Under the pieces are notes generated by a model. It searched no databases, had not been told where the DNA came from, and saw nothing but the letters and a program-made list of their open reading frames with translations. DNA of 64,000 nucleotides from Buddleja alternifolia. Taxonomy: Eukaryota; Streptophyta; Magnoliopsida; Lamiales; Scrophulariaceae. Location of the stretch: the NCBI GenBank assembly GCA_019426215.1, contig CM033403.1:36094754-36158753 (forward strand), given 5' to 3'. Shown in pieces: positions 1 to 11,200 of the stretch; position 1 is the first letter of the stretch, and every line of letters starts with the position of its first letter. The position numbers and the translations under genes are program-made.

Positions 1-195
1 CATAAAATTTGACGCGGGTAGGATGAAATTTTCCCAATTACGAGACACCTCAACAAAAAAAATTGTTCTTGTTGTACTTGATTTTTTATAGTTAATTTTT
101 TGCCATGATTAATAATTTAAAAAATTGGCTCCAAAAATTGTGTAATTCTCACGGATTGAAGCTGATTCTGCAGAGCATTCAATGAACTTTCTTAA

Positions 196-563
196 CCCCC
201 TAGCTCATGCAATTTCATCTATAAATAGAGTATGCTCTTTTACAAGCTTTTCTTCTATATTTCTCTTACTTTTAGATTTTAAAAAAAAAATTAAAAAATC
301 TTCTATATTTCTCTCTTACTTTTAGATTTGAAAAAAAAAAAAATCTCAAAACAATAGTGAAGTGTTATTTTCCTTTTTCTGATTTTTTGCTATTTTCTTG
401 AATTTATTTTTTCACTCAACAAATTCTTTTACTACAGAACATGAATTTTAGCTGTTTTATGTAACTCATCTTAGCCTTGTTTCAACATAAAATCATAATA
501 TTTTTTTTCATTGATTAATTAATTATTCTCCAAACAGACCTTAGCTTCATTAACTCTTTTGCA
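196..563 (+). promoter_or_regulatory. Core promoter and leader of the GDSL lipase gene
   Basis: A TATA box (TATAAATA) lies at 220-227, about 340 bases before the start codon at 564. Transcription would begin near 250-260. The leader holds a short direct repeat: the pyrimidine-rich string CTTCTATATTTCTC recurs near 250 and 299, each followed by TTACTTTTAGATTT and a run of A. The leader is long enough to contain a small intron but I cannot place one. No other regulatory site stands out. Confidence 0.5.
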
Positions 564-3333
564 ATGGGAAATCTATCATATAGGCCATTCTATATATTGT
601 ATCAATTCATAGTTATACTGGTTGAGTTAAGGCTCTGTTTGGCTAAAACTACTCCAGCCAATTTTGTTTTTGGGGATTCTTTGGTTGATTCAGGAAACAA
701 TAACTACATTTTATCTCTTTCAAAAGCAGATTTTGTCCCAAATGGGATTGATTTTGGACAGCCAACAGGCAGATACACAAATGGAAGAACTATAGTTGAT
801 ATTATAGGCAAGTTTTTTATATAACTCATATATATATATATATATATAATGATTTATTTGTTTAATATGGTATAATTTGCATGAACAGGAGAGGAAATAG
901 GTTTTAATTTCACACCTCCATATTTAGCACCAACCACAAGTGGGGTAACAATTCTCCAAGGTGTAAATTTTGCTTCTGGTGGTGGAGGGATCCTAAATTT
1001 TACTGGCAAAATTTTTGTAAGTTATCCATTTTCATTTTTTTTTACTTTCTTTTTCTTACAATTTTTGTCATCTTTGTTTAATTGTTTTTTATTTTCCATA
1101 TAGATTAATTACACCGATAGTTTATGTTACTCTGACTAATTACGGGGGCGCCCTTTTTATTTTTGAAGTTACAATCGTCCCCTTCTGTTAGTCAACTTAA
1201 CGGAATTTGTTTGCATTGTCACTGATTTCATTAAAAGCCCATTTTATGACAATATTTCAATGATTCGGTCTCGAACGAGCTCCGTCATGAGAAGGGTATG
1301 AATGTAATTTCAAAAGTAAGACGAGAGGTGTCTATCTATAATTAGTCACAGTAACATGGAAAGTTGTGTGACTAACCTTTTTATAAATAGGAAGTAATAT
1401 TCTTTTGATACTTGATAAATCCACAGGGTGGTAGGATTAATTTGGATGCACAAATGGACAATTTTGCAAATACAAGGCAAGAAATAATCTCAAGAATTGG
1501 TGATTCTGCAGCAGAAAATCTCTTCAAAAATGCTTTATTTTCAATAACAATTGGGTCAAATGACTTCATCAACAATTACCTCACACCTGTTGTTTCTAAA
1601 CTTGAGCAAGATCTAGTCCCCCCTGAATCTTTTGTGGGAGCCATGATCTCAAGATACAGACTTCAACTCATGGTAAACAAATATATACATATATATGATA
1701 CAATTATATATGGGAAAATTGCAATAATAATCTCATAAGATAGACCATGCTGCATTTGTAGTCTCATTGTTTATAAACTTGAAAAGTTCGTCTCATATGA
1801 TACATATTTTTGTATTTGTAGTCCCAACATTAAAAAACGAACGGAAACCATTAGTTTGGTCACGTGTACGCACAAAGTGCCATCTGATTTTTAACGGTTG
1901 GGACCAAAATGTATCCTACGTGACTAAGTTTGCAAGTTTATAAATAATAGGACTAAAATTGCAAGAAACTCAATCACATGGTACTAATATTGCAATTCTC
2001 CCTTTATTTATTTATGAAGTAACATGTTATAAGTTAATTGAATAATTTGTTTTTTGAAATTTTTTCAGAGACTTTATAGTATGGGTGCTAGAAAAATTGT
2101 TGTGGCTAATGTAGGGCCAATTGGGTGCATCCCATTTGAAAGGGAAACAAATCCATCTGCAGGATATGGGTGTGCTATTTTTCCAAATCAAATTGCACAA
2201 ATATTTAATAGCCAGTTGAGGGGTCTTGTCACAGAGCTTGCTGCAAATCTTCAAGGATCAAATTTTGTTTATGCAGATGTCTACCACATTGTTGATGATA
2301 TTATCCAAAATTATTTATCATATGGTATGTATATATCTTTGATATTATTTATTCTCTTCTCTTTCTATTGATTAATTCGTTTGCTTGAGCCAAGTTCGGG
2401 CATATCCAATTAATCACATAATAAATGTTCAGTGTAATTTACTTGTCATTTAATTAGCTCGGAGTAGTTTGGTTTGGGGTATTGAATCTAAATAATATAT
2501 TTTGGCCCATGTAGATTATATGCCTCATTTTCTCTTATTCCATAAACTTAGTCAATACTTGTTCTTGTTGCTTGTATTAGTGTGTATTTGTATTCCTTTA
2601 CATGGTTTTTGGAAAAACTAGGACAGAGATCTAAATGAATTTGAATTGTTACATTCCATATCATTTATAGTATCCTAACATGGGTGATAATTAGGGTTAT
2701 AAGATTTCGAGTCGTCTATACATACCAATCCTTTCAAATAAAGGGCTCTAATACCTATCGATCCCGGATCCTAAAACCCCCAAGTATCACTTAGACTAAC
2801 ATGATCTAATAATTCATGGTTTCTAAATGATGCAAGTCACTTATAGGAAACCGACACAATCACAATTATTCATGTAATGAATTCACGTGGAGTCCATCAT
2901 ACACAAATGATTGTAATTATATCAGAACTTGGAGTCCCAATATTAGGAACCTAGTTAATTACAACTATCATACAAAGAGACAGGCATAGAGTCGAAGTTT
3001 TTGTGATTATATCAACTCTTAAAGTTTCGAAACTCCCGAGTATCACCAAGTATTAAAACTTTTACTATTTATGTCAATTGTTTGGTGGTTCATGCAGGAT
3101 TTGAGAGTGCAAATTCAGCCTGTTGTCATAGTGCTGGTAGATTTGGGGGTTTGATCCCATGTGGCCCAGCTTCAAAAGTTTGTGAGGACAGATCAAAATA
3201 TGTGTTTTGGGATCCATACCATCCAACGGATGCTACTAATTCTATCATAGCCAAGCGATTGGTTGATGGAGATTCAATTGATATTTGGCCCATTAATATC
3301 CGACACTTGATGGGCTCAACAACCTTGGTTTAA
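564..3333 (+). CDS. GDSL esterase/lipase, secreted, 5 exons
   Basis: Serine hydrolase of the plant GDSL (SGNH) family, likely acting on acyl or acetyl esters outside the cell; the substrate cannot be read from sequence. Exons by splice signals: 564-807, 889-1016, 1427-1672, 2069-2324, 3098-3333; the joined frame is open for 369 residues, normal for the family. A hydrophobic signal segment covers about residues 9-27. Block I FVFGDSLVDSGNN gives catalytic Ser39, block II is NFASGGGG, block III GSNDF gives Asn169, and block V WDPYHPTD gives Asp330 and His333. Intron 1 uses a GC donor (AG|GCAAGT). Introns 2 and 3 each contain a foldback MITE (about 1104-1376 and 1712-2002), both also present in the truncated copy at 15-17.4 kb. 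The best remembered relative is Arabidopsis At4g16230. Confidence 0.93.
1712..2002. mobile_element. Mutator-like MITE in GDSL intron 3
   Basis: The ends form inverted repeats: GGGAAAATTGCAATAAT at the left and ATATTGCAATTCTCCC at the right. The orthologous element in the truncated copy (15738-16027) is flanked by a perfect 9-base direct repeat TTTATTTAT (15729-15737 and 16028-16036), the target-site size expected of Mutator-like elements. In this copy the left repeat has decayed. The element therefore inserted before the gene duplicated. Confidence 0.6.
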
Positions 3334-3371
3334 ATAATGAAAGAATTTCACGTAGACGTTCTCACTTACTG

Positions 3372-3572
3372 TATAATTGCTCAAAACACCATTTTTAAAA
3401 ATTATATGAAGCCTCTCTTATATTAAGGTACTCATACAATTACATCCTTTCTTTTTAAAATGTTATCACCCCTATCAACTTTACAACGGAGATATGTTGG
3501 TAATTTTCAAAAAGTGAGGGTCTTTTTGGTAATTACACAATAAATGAGGTGATCTTTCTATAATTTTCCCTT
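3372..3572. mobile_element. Mutator-like MITE remnant downstream of GDSL gene
   Basis: The stretch starts TATAATTGCTCAAAACACC and ends GGTGATCTTTCTATAATTTT, roughly inverted, with the internal phrase about AATTACATCC and TTTTCAAAAAGTGAGGG typical of the family that recurs at 17399-17608, 49967-50230 and 50919-51147. It lies just after the stop codon, so it may form part of the 3' UTR. Confidence 0.4.
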
Positions 3573-3589
3573 AAATAATAGCTTCCCCT

Positions 3590-4440
3590 TAGAACAAGAA
3601 TTTTAAGAAAGTTACACAATTTTCATCATAGATAGAGAAATTTGTAGTGTTCTTTTTTCTTTTCCCTTTTGGTTACTAAAGTTTTTTTATCGAGCAAACC
3701 TTAATTTCCATTGATCATAAAAAAGGTTACAAAAACAACCAACAAAAAATCCAACTTAGTAACCAAAAGTTCTTATTTATGGATGTTTGGATCTTTTGGT
3801 TACTAAGTAAACAAAATTGAATGATATGCCATGAGAGAAGAACTAAAGAATTTTGATTCACGTATTCATATTGATTTTGAATTGCATTTTTTTTGGATTT
3901 ATTGGAGCTTCTTTTTTTTTTTAATCTATTGTTATACTACAAATTTATTGGAATTCTACGGTAGGATAAAATTAAAATTAAAACCTACATACTACTAAAC
4001 CAAACCTTAGACAAGTGTTATCACTTGGGCACATATCCGTTTGGGTAGCATGGGATTTCTTTAATTGTGTCGGACGAGCCAAATATTATTTAGCATCTTA
4101 GACATGTATCAATCAATATTCATTTATGAGATTATATTCACACTAAAACCATTCTTTCTTTATAAGATTAATAGACAAATGAAACTACTTGATACTCGAT
4201 TCGACATCGATCGTTAAAAGTCCGTTTGTGCTCAGTTCATTAATATATCAAATCAAACTTGAGCAAGATTTTATGCTCAATAAGCTCTGAAACTTGTTCG
4301 AGCTCGGCATGATTAGTTAAAAAAAATGAGCATAGAATTCAAGCTACTCGAACTAGATTTGTGTTCGGGTCAATTAAGGCTCGTTTGAGCTCGATTCGAT
4401 CAACATTCAAACCAAGTTGACAAGTTTAAACATGCATAAT
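3590..4440. repeat. GDSL 3' flank, copy A of three
   Basis: This stretch is closely similar to 13590-14313 (copy B) and 17620-18500 (copy C). It begins with GAATTTTAAGAAAGTTACAC and includes a small inverted repeat (CTTTTGGTTACT near 3667 against AGTAACCAAAAG near 3760) and a run of GAGCTCG/CTCGAAC words near 4200-4420. Copies A and C flank the two GDSL copies; copy B stands alone beside the coatomer pseudogene. No coding capacity is seen. Confidence 0.75.
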
Positions 4441-5599
4441 TATTATGCTTAACTATACAAAAAAGTAATAGCATGGCATCGAATTAGTTATACACGTGTA
4501 CTATCATGGATTCTTTTTTTTTGGTAAGATACTATCATGGATTCACTAACAAAAAGAATTGGTATTATTGAGAAATAACATTTAATTGGTATTATTGGGA
4601 AAAAAAATATAAAAGATTGCATTAAATTGAAAAGAACTAATAAGGTTGCATCAAATTAAATAACTAATGATACAAATGAACCAATCTCATATTCATTAAC
4701 AGAATATACATATCACAATATTGACCTAGCAAGTCTCCAAAACTTTGGAAGATTAGCTTTTAACAGAAACAGAAAGATTGTCCTTTTTTTTTTCTTTTCT
4801 TTCTTGATGTATTCAACAATATGTTTGAATACTTCTTCAAATTGACTTTTGCGTTCGGCATTGTGAGAATTTTGCAAAGCAAGTTACATTGCTAGCTATG
4901 ACTTTGCATCTTCGAGTGGGTATGAAGTATTCACTATGAAATAATGAATGTTTGTCGGTCATCTTGAGAATTCATCTTGACAGTTCCAAAATTTGCACGA
5001 AATTAAAATTTGGAAAAGAGAAGGTTACAAATTGAGAAAACATAACCGAATAAATCAAACAATTATTTATTTGCTAGTCCGCTATTTTATTTTATTTTTG
5101 TCTCTAAATCAAGCATAGTATTTGATCATTTATTTTTATGTCAGTTTATATATATATTTATATATCGAAAACAAAAAACTCCATCATATTATAAAGTAAA
5201 TTCTATGTTTTTGTCGAGAACAACATTTTAGAATTTTCTACCATGCATAGCACGGCGTTCATGCTAGTGTATACATTACAAGAAAGAAGCGGTTAAGATT
5301 TTCTATTGCAAAATTCTATTCCATTTTCTATTGCATAGCATAAATGTATGACAAGTGTAAAATGTACTAATCCTTGTTTGCCTAGTCTCTTTATTTACTC
5401 AAATAAAATGAGAGAAGAGAATAAATAAAGAAACAAAGTAAGATAATTTTGGAAAAAATCACCACACATGAATCTTAATTAAACATTACAATCTGATTAA
5501 GAAAAACAGAAAAATTACATTAAAAATTAAAACTAATATGTTTTGCATGTTCGCACAAATCACTAGTTAAAGGCGAATCTGACCTCTGACGATCTTTTG
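4441..5599. other. AT-rich spacer without recognised features
   Basis: I see no gene, RNA gene or clear element here. A short duplicated phrase (TACTATCATGGATTC near 4500 and 4540) and scattered T or A runs are the only structure. Confidence 0.6.
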
Positions 5600-6291
5600 T
5601 CTTCGAATCCAACCCTTGACATTGTAAGTTCTTAAATTTTAATCCTTTGATTTTTACACATTTTCAGTGAATATAAATATATTTGTCAATTGGGAAGACG
5701 ATTCACCATAAGAGACCATAAAGAAAAAAATAAGCGTCAAATATTCGATTGTAGAGAGAGAATTGCTCGGGGTTTGCAGTTTATTACACCAAAAAAAATT
5801 ATAAATACAATGAACAATTATTCAACTCATGAAATATTTTTCATTTTGGTAAAGTAACTCACTTTAATACTAATTATTAAAATCATCATAATCAAATAAT
5901 AAATTACAACGAGATCCCCTCAAGGTCTTTTTTCTCATCCCTTTGACCGAAATTTTTGATAAATGACCAAAAATTTTGATAATTTTGATAATTTTGACCG
6001 ATTCAATCAAATTGATAAAAATAATTCATGAGTTACTTTACCTAAAAGAAAAATATTTCATGAGTTGAATAATTGTTCAATATATTTATAAAAAAAATTG
6101 GGTGTAATAAACTGCAAACCCCGAGCAATTCTCTTCTTACAATCGAATATTTGATGCTCATTTTTATCTTTATGGTCTCTTGGTGAATCGTCTTCCCAAT
6201 TGACAAAGATATTTATATTCACCGATAATGTGTAAAAATCAAAGGATTAAAATTTAGGAACTTATAATGCCAAAGGTTGGATTTGAAGACG
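5600..6291. mobile_element. Large foldback element (inverted arms of about 260 bases)
   Basis: The left arm (about 5600-5861) and right arm (about 6029-6291) are long imperfect inverted repeats. Examples: TTGCTCGGGGTTTGCAGTTT at 5762 against AAACTGCAAACCCCGAGCAA near 6110, and TGGGAAGACGATTCACCA against TGGTGAATCGTCTTCCCA. The loop of about 165 bases (5862-6028) is a simple ATTTTGATAATTTTG repeat. The whole would fold into one long hairpin. There is no transposase; it is a non-autonomous foldback or MITE whose superfamily I cannot assign. Confidence 0.8.
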
Positions 6292-6310
6292 AACGGGTTA
6301 GGAATCAATG

Positions 6311-6799
6311 TGCATAAATGAATAAAAGTGAATGAAAAACAAGAAAAATAACAACACTAGATTTACGTGGTTCGGCCTAGAATGCCTACGTCCACGATCT
6401 ATACTAGAGGTATTTTATTGATTGTATGATGAGAGATACATATTACAATAGAAGAGTATGTATATATACTCTTATAGAGTCTTGGAAGACTTATATTCAA
6501 AGAAGGAAACAAAACCCAGCCCTAAAACAGCTCAAAACTCGTCTTTTCTACGAAACTTGGTCAACACGCCAAGGCGTTCGCCTCAGAATGCCACGGCGTT
6601 GACGTCTAACCAATCTGCCTCGAACGCCGTGGCGTTCTGTCAGTTTTCTCCGAGACGCCGTTGCGTCGCATCCAGTGACCGAAACACCCATTTTTCGCCT
6701 GCTTTCTTCTTTATACTCCTATCCGAGCCTGATCCTCTTCCAATCAGTCTACATATCACATCAAAACGATCGTCAGATGTTGGATTTGTTGATAATTAG
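6311..6799 (-). mobile_element. Solo LTR, probably Ty1/copia, reverse orientation
   Basis: On the minus strand the stretch carries the phrase GTGGACGTAGGCATTCTAGG followed by CCGAACCACGTAAATC, a hallmark of the 3' part of many plant Ty1/copia LTRs. It is more GC-rich than its surroundings and contains repeated GGCGTTC/GAACGCC words. CAATG occurs just outside both ends (6306-6310 and 6800-6804), a candidate 5-base target duplication, although one terminal base is not the canonical TG/CA. No internal retrotransposon genes are present. It abuts the foldback element. Confidence 0.55.
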
Positions 6800-6804
6800 C
6801 AATG

Positions 6805-8095
6805 TGTGTTAGCATACAAAATAGAGCCCGGGGATCGTTCCCAGTGGTAGGCACTCTGATGCTTAACTTAACACTTCAAAATATGGTGAGTTTGAAAATG
6901 AAAGACTAGAAAAAATATGCCATACCTGGAGCCGAAGCCAACTATTTATATGACGTGAGATCTCGATATCAAATTTGGATTTGGTAAAAGAGTCTTTTAG
7001 AGGTTGAGTTCTTTAGTTAAATAATTGTCCAACCATAAGAACTTGGCCAAATTAAAAAACTTGTGCTTAGTTTGTTTACGTTTATGAGTTCAAATCTTTA
7101 AAATTTCTCGTTTCATGTTGGCGTCTTTGTTTATGTTTTTAAAATATAGTTGAAATTTGTAAAATGTTTCAAATTAATAATGATTAGTTGATGTATGTTG
7201 GGTTAAATAATTGTAAAGTATAAAAGAGAAAGAAAAAAGTAGTGTAAATTAAATGAATATTGATTGATGATTGTATGAAATGATGGATGTGGTGATTGAT
7301 AGTTAGTTATACTGGAGAATGAGAATGTAAATTTGAAAGAAGATTAATTTGGTTGAAAATAATTTGTAGTGTAGGTTTTTAGGATTTTGTGATCTAGACT
7401 GAAAATTGGATTTGAAAACATGAACAAACAAGGCCTTAGTCTTTAGCCGCTTGACTTGATTGTAATTGGTGCACTGGTGTTGAATTCCGAAAATGCCACA
7501 TTTCTCTTTATATATTATGAAAATACTCCACATCATTCACTTTTTTCTAGCCTGAAATTACGAAATTGAATAATAAAACTAAATTTCTTTTTACCATATG
7601 TGGCTCGACTATGAAATGAAAATTAACTTCTATTTCATAATACTTAATATTTTTTAAAGAAAATGGAAGAAGAGACGCAATATTATTATTTCGAATATGT
7701 TGGGCCCGCAGAGACACCAACTTTTGGAAAAATCTATACCAGATCGAGTGCAATGGTCCTAGTGCTTATCTCTCTCACAGTATTGTATTCCATCCCCACA
7801 CATAGTTGTATGAAAGAGATAAACACATAGTACACACTCGAACCATTTGACTCGATCTGACATAAAATTACCCCCAACTTTCATATTCGGACAGAGCTTA
7901 TGTACCCCTGTTCACCGTCAACACTAGATAACTCCTCCACCACTACTTACCGTACTCACTTTGCCTCACCTTTGCCCAACGCAAAGCACCTTCCCACTCC
8001 TAAATGACCATTTTCTCCTCAACACAATTACCACAAGCCAATTTCATTAATTAGTTTTTAAATTGGGTAAAAAAATTGGATAATTATGCTATAAC
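6805..8095. other. Spacer without recognised genes
   Basis: AT-rich spacer. The first part (to about 6960) may still be retrotransposon-derived (GCCCGGGGATCGTTCCC, 6827-6843). Open frames on the minus strand at 7303-7753 are short and resemble nothing I know. I see no other structure. Confidence 0.45.
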
Positions 8096-8098
8096 ACG

Positions 8099-8352
8099 AG
8101 GAGCGTTTGTAAATCTTAAAATAAGTTATTGTCAATGTATGACTTAAAATAATTTATTTGGAAGTGTTTGCAATTCTTACATGTGAGCGTAACTGATTTA
8201 TAGTAATTTTGTAATTAAAATAATTTTATTTTAGACATAATGATCACTTTTAAGGGTGTTGCAAGCTCAACTGATTATTAAAAAATGATAATAAGTGAAA
8301 ACAATTAGAATTAATAAAAAAATCAAAAGTTATTAGTGTTTACAAACACAAG
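8099..8352. mobile_element. hAT-like MITE
   Basis: Terminal inverted repeats GAGCGTTTGTAAATC (left) and GTGTTTACAAACAC (right) flank an AT-rich centre. The centre shares the phrase TGTAATTAAAATAATTTTAT and TTTTAGA...ATCACTTTT with the element at 51670-52021, so both belong to one family. Exact ends and target duplication are uncertain. Immediately to the right (8358-8424) lie inverted ACCCAACCCAA and TTGGGTTGGGTTGG tracts. Confidence 0.5.
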
Positions 8353-8894
8353 TGAAACCCAACCCAACCCAAAAGCAAAATCTAAGGAACCAACCCAACC
8401 CAAAACTAGTTGGGTTGGGTTGGAACCATTTTGCCTCCTCTACAGTGATAAGACTGTAATAATAAATAAAAAAAACGCTCGAAAAGAGAATAGACAAACC
8501 TTACATTTACAACATTACAATACATGAGACTGTAACAATAAAAAAAATCAAAGAAATGAAATGAAATAAAATAATAAAACATCATCACGTTTTTTTTTTG
8601 TCCGCTAGGTGTGGTACCCCACTAACCCAGCCCTTATTGATTAAGGAACAGTGAGGTACCTCAGCCAACAAGAAAACTATTGGCGGGTAAATTTTTTCCA
8701 CAAGTTGCAATTTCGGATAGAGAACACGCTGCCGGAGAAGAAGATTACTTTTGCCGCGGAGACATTCTACAAAAAAAAAAAACAGTACGTTATTATCTAA
8801 TTCTTATTGCAAGTATTCATCTGGCTTATAATGTTAGTTCGTATTCTACTATCATAGTTATTATATGTTATCATAGTTATTGTTTATGATCATA

Positions 8895-8897
8895 TCA

Positions 8898-8937
<40 letters not shown>

Positions 8938-9105
8938 AAAGTTGTAGATTGAACCTGACGCCATTTCAACGCCATTTCTTCCGCCTAGTAAGAATGTGTG
9001 TGTGTGTGAGAGAGAGACAGAGAGAGAGAAGTTGTAGATTGAACTTGACACCATTTTTTTCGCCGATTAAGAATGTGTGCATGTGTGTGTGAGAGAGAGA
9101 GAGTT
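8895..9105. repeat. Compound minisatellite with embedded TG/GA microsatellites
   Basis: Three successive units of about 85-105 bases each begin with (TG)n(AG)n and continue GTTGTAGATTGAAC, then a CGCCATTT-type phrase and TAAGAATG. The third is cut off after its dinucleotide run. The dinucleotide tracts differ in length between units (longest at about 8898-8937). This is a tandem array that carries its own microsatellites, and no gene is implied. Confidence 0.8.
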
Positions 9106-9577
9106 AATTTTTACCAACTGATCATAAATTTTACAAAAATTTAATAAGTTTGTATCTCTTTAATTCTGTTTCTAATTCTGAAAATGATAAAAGGCGAAAA
9201 TTCTTATTTGTGGTTGTGATTATCCGATTTTTTTAAGGTTTCATTGATTCACTTTGTTTCATGAGTGTCCTTTTGCGTTTAGGTTTTTGAAGTTGATGCA
9301 TGTTGTTTGAACACTCTGTGCGTGTTAATCTGTGTGTAATTGAATTGATGAATTAATGAATGTTGAGAATCTCAATATGATTGTTTAAACTGTTAATACA
9401 GAAAATGTAGGAAAGATCTAATGGAATGGGGGTGATCATTGCTGCTGGTGACGGAGGGAGACAAGAAGATTGAGGGAGACAAGAAGTTAACAATGGAAGG
9501 GTGGGTGCACGGCTCTGCTGGTTGGGTCAGTTGGAAACAATCGAAGGGTGACTGGTTTCAGTAGGAGAGACCATCAT

Positions 9578-10216
9578 GTTACTCCCCGGGAGTTTTCAAA
9601 AACTCTCCCCGCAAAATGAGGTTCCAAAATGGTCACTGTCTAATTTCCCATGTACTTATAGTAGTAGATAGAACGTTCTAGATGTGTAGAGAATGGTAGG
9701 AATTCTCTAGAATTATGTAGAGACATTTGTAGGTAAAAATTTCTAGAATTCTCCATGTAAATATCTAGAAGAATAATCTAGACAATAGATTGTAGCCGTA
9801 GGATCAAGATGATCTCAACCGTCCATTCCAAGGATGGAGTAGTATAAATAGGGCTAAGAGTTCATTTGTAACCATCCAAGAGTTGGAAGAGTAATAAGAG
9901 TGCTTTCCTTTAAAAGGTTTCTTTGTGCACTTTGCCATTTTCCCTTTAGCACACGAGCACGAGTGGGCGAGACTGACTTAGCATGAGTCACACAAGAGGC
10001 GGGTCGAAGCTAAGTGATGCACGAGACGTTAGTAGTGAGGCTAAGTCCGTGACAATCAGCTGGGCTGGCACTTGGACTCGTTCCATAGGAGACCAAGTTT
10101 CAGAGATTGATCACCGTATGCAGGCAGACAGAAGGGAGATAGGTCACTTTCTGGAAAGAGTGGGATTAGCGGGTCTATTGCAACAAGATGAAGTTGGGGC
10201 TGGGGAGGCTAATTGA
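9578..10216 (+). mobile_element. LTR-like retrotransposon remnant
   Basis: The stretch starts TGTTACTCCCCGGGAG, has a TATA box in TATAAATAGGG at about 9844, a GC-richer leader and an open frame of 77 codons at 9983-10216 (start MSHTRGG) that I do not recognise. This architecture is that of an LTR followed by a short internal piece. Between 9670 and 9780 there are several heat-shock-element-like words: GAACGTTC, TCTCTAGAATT, TTCTAGAATTCTC and TCTAGAAGAA. No second LTR or polymerase is visible, so this is a solo LTR or a miniature element. Confidence 0.4.
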
Positions 10217-10430
10217 GAACTCTTATAGTATTCTTATAGTAGTATTCTTATAGTATTCTTAGAACTTACTTGTTGCCTATGACAGCTATGTTGTTCTGCT
10301 TGTTGATTTTGTTCCCGTTAATCGTCTGTTTGTCCGATCTTTCCTGCAAAATTAAGAGAGATGTATCCACATTAAGAAGACACTAAAATATCGGTCAAAA
10401 TTATTTTTTCTCAAATTTTAAGGGGGACTA

Positions 10431-10655
10431 GTGGTACTCTTTGGACCCGATTGGACCCAAAGAGTCTCTGACCCGATGAATAATTTTCCCCCTTGCTCAA
10501 TAAATTAAAATTTTGAAGTGTTAGAACTTGTAAAAAATACAAGTGGTACTCTTTGGACCCGATTGGACCCAAAGAGTCTCTAACCCTATGAATAATCTTC
10601 CCCCTTGTTCAATAAATTAAAATTTTAAGATTAAAAGTGTTAGAACTCGTAAAAA
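10431..10655. repeat. Two-copy tandem repeat, period 112
   Basis: GTGGTACTCTTTGGACCCG at 10431 recurs at 10543 and the copies stay similar to about 10655. Within each copy, CTCTTTGGACCC and GGACCCAAAGAG form a small palindrome around GATT. No coding or regulatory function is apparent. Confidence 0.85.
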
Positions 10656-10849
10656 ATACAAAACACGGATCTTGAAATAGTTAATAAAATTGTTTCAGAT
10701 CTGAAAAAATTGTTTTTCAAAATGAGATCTTTTTAATATAATACATAATAAAAATCTACAAAAATATAATAGCCAGAAAATTGTTGTACTTATCTTGTGG
10801 ATATAGCTATGGATCTGAAATTGATCTGAAAATTTCAGGGATGAAGAGG

Positions 10850-11200
10850 AACTGGTTGTGATGTGTTGAGAGAGAGGAGGAGGAGGAAGGGGGGAGAGGG
10901 TTTTGGGTTTTGAGGAGTGAGGCGTAGATGGAGGACATCGAGAAGGGAAAAGGTTGGGGGCGGTGGGTGGTGGATGTTTTGGGGGGGGGGGGGAGAGATA
11001 TGAAGGATGGAGAAGATAGACAGGGGGAAGAGAGAGGGGTTGGGTTGGGTTGGGTTGGGGGGGGGGGATGGGTTTGGAAGAGGGTGATGAATGAGAGTGG
11101 CTGAGAGATAAGAATGGGGAATTGGGAAGGAGGTGGGGTGTTGTATTTATAGGGGGCTGAATGAGAGAGTGGTTGAGAGATAAGCTTGGGAAATTGGGGG
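10850..11200. repeat. G-rich low-complexity block with G-quadruplex potential
   Basis: The plus strand is strongly G-rich: GGAGGAGGAGGAAGGGGGG near 10874, a run of about 13 G at 10980-10992, and four GGGTT units followed by a run of G near 11039-11067. A phrase of GAGAGTGGNTGAGAGATAAG occurs twice (about 11092 and 11167). The reverse-strand open frames here (proline/serine-rich) look like low-complexity artefacts and not genes. Confidence 0.7.

Noticed and set aside
9983..10216. 77-codon frame as an independent host gene
   Set aside because: It follows an LTR-like promoter region and matches no family I know; it is better treated as part of a retrotransposon remnant.
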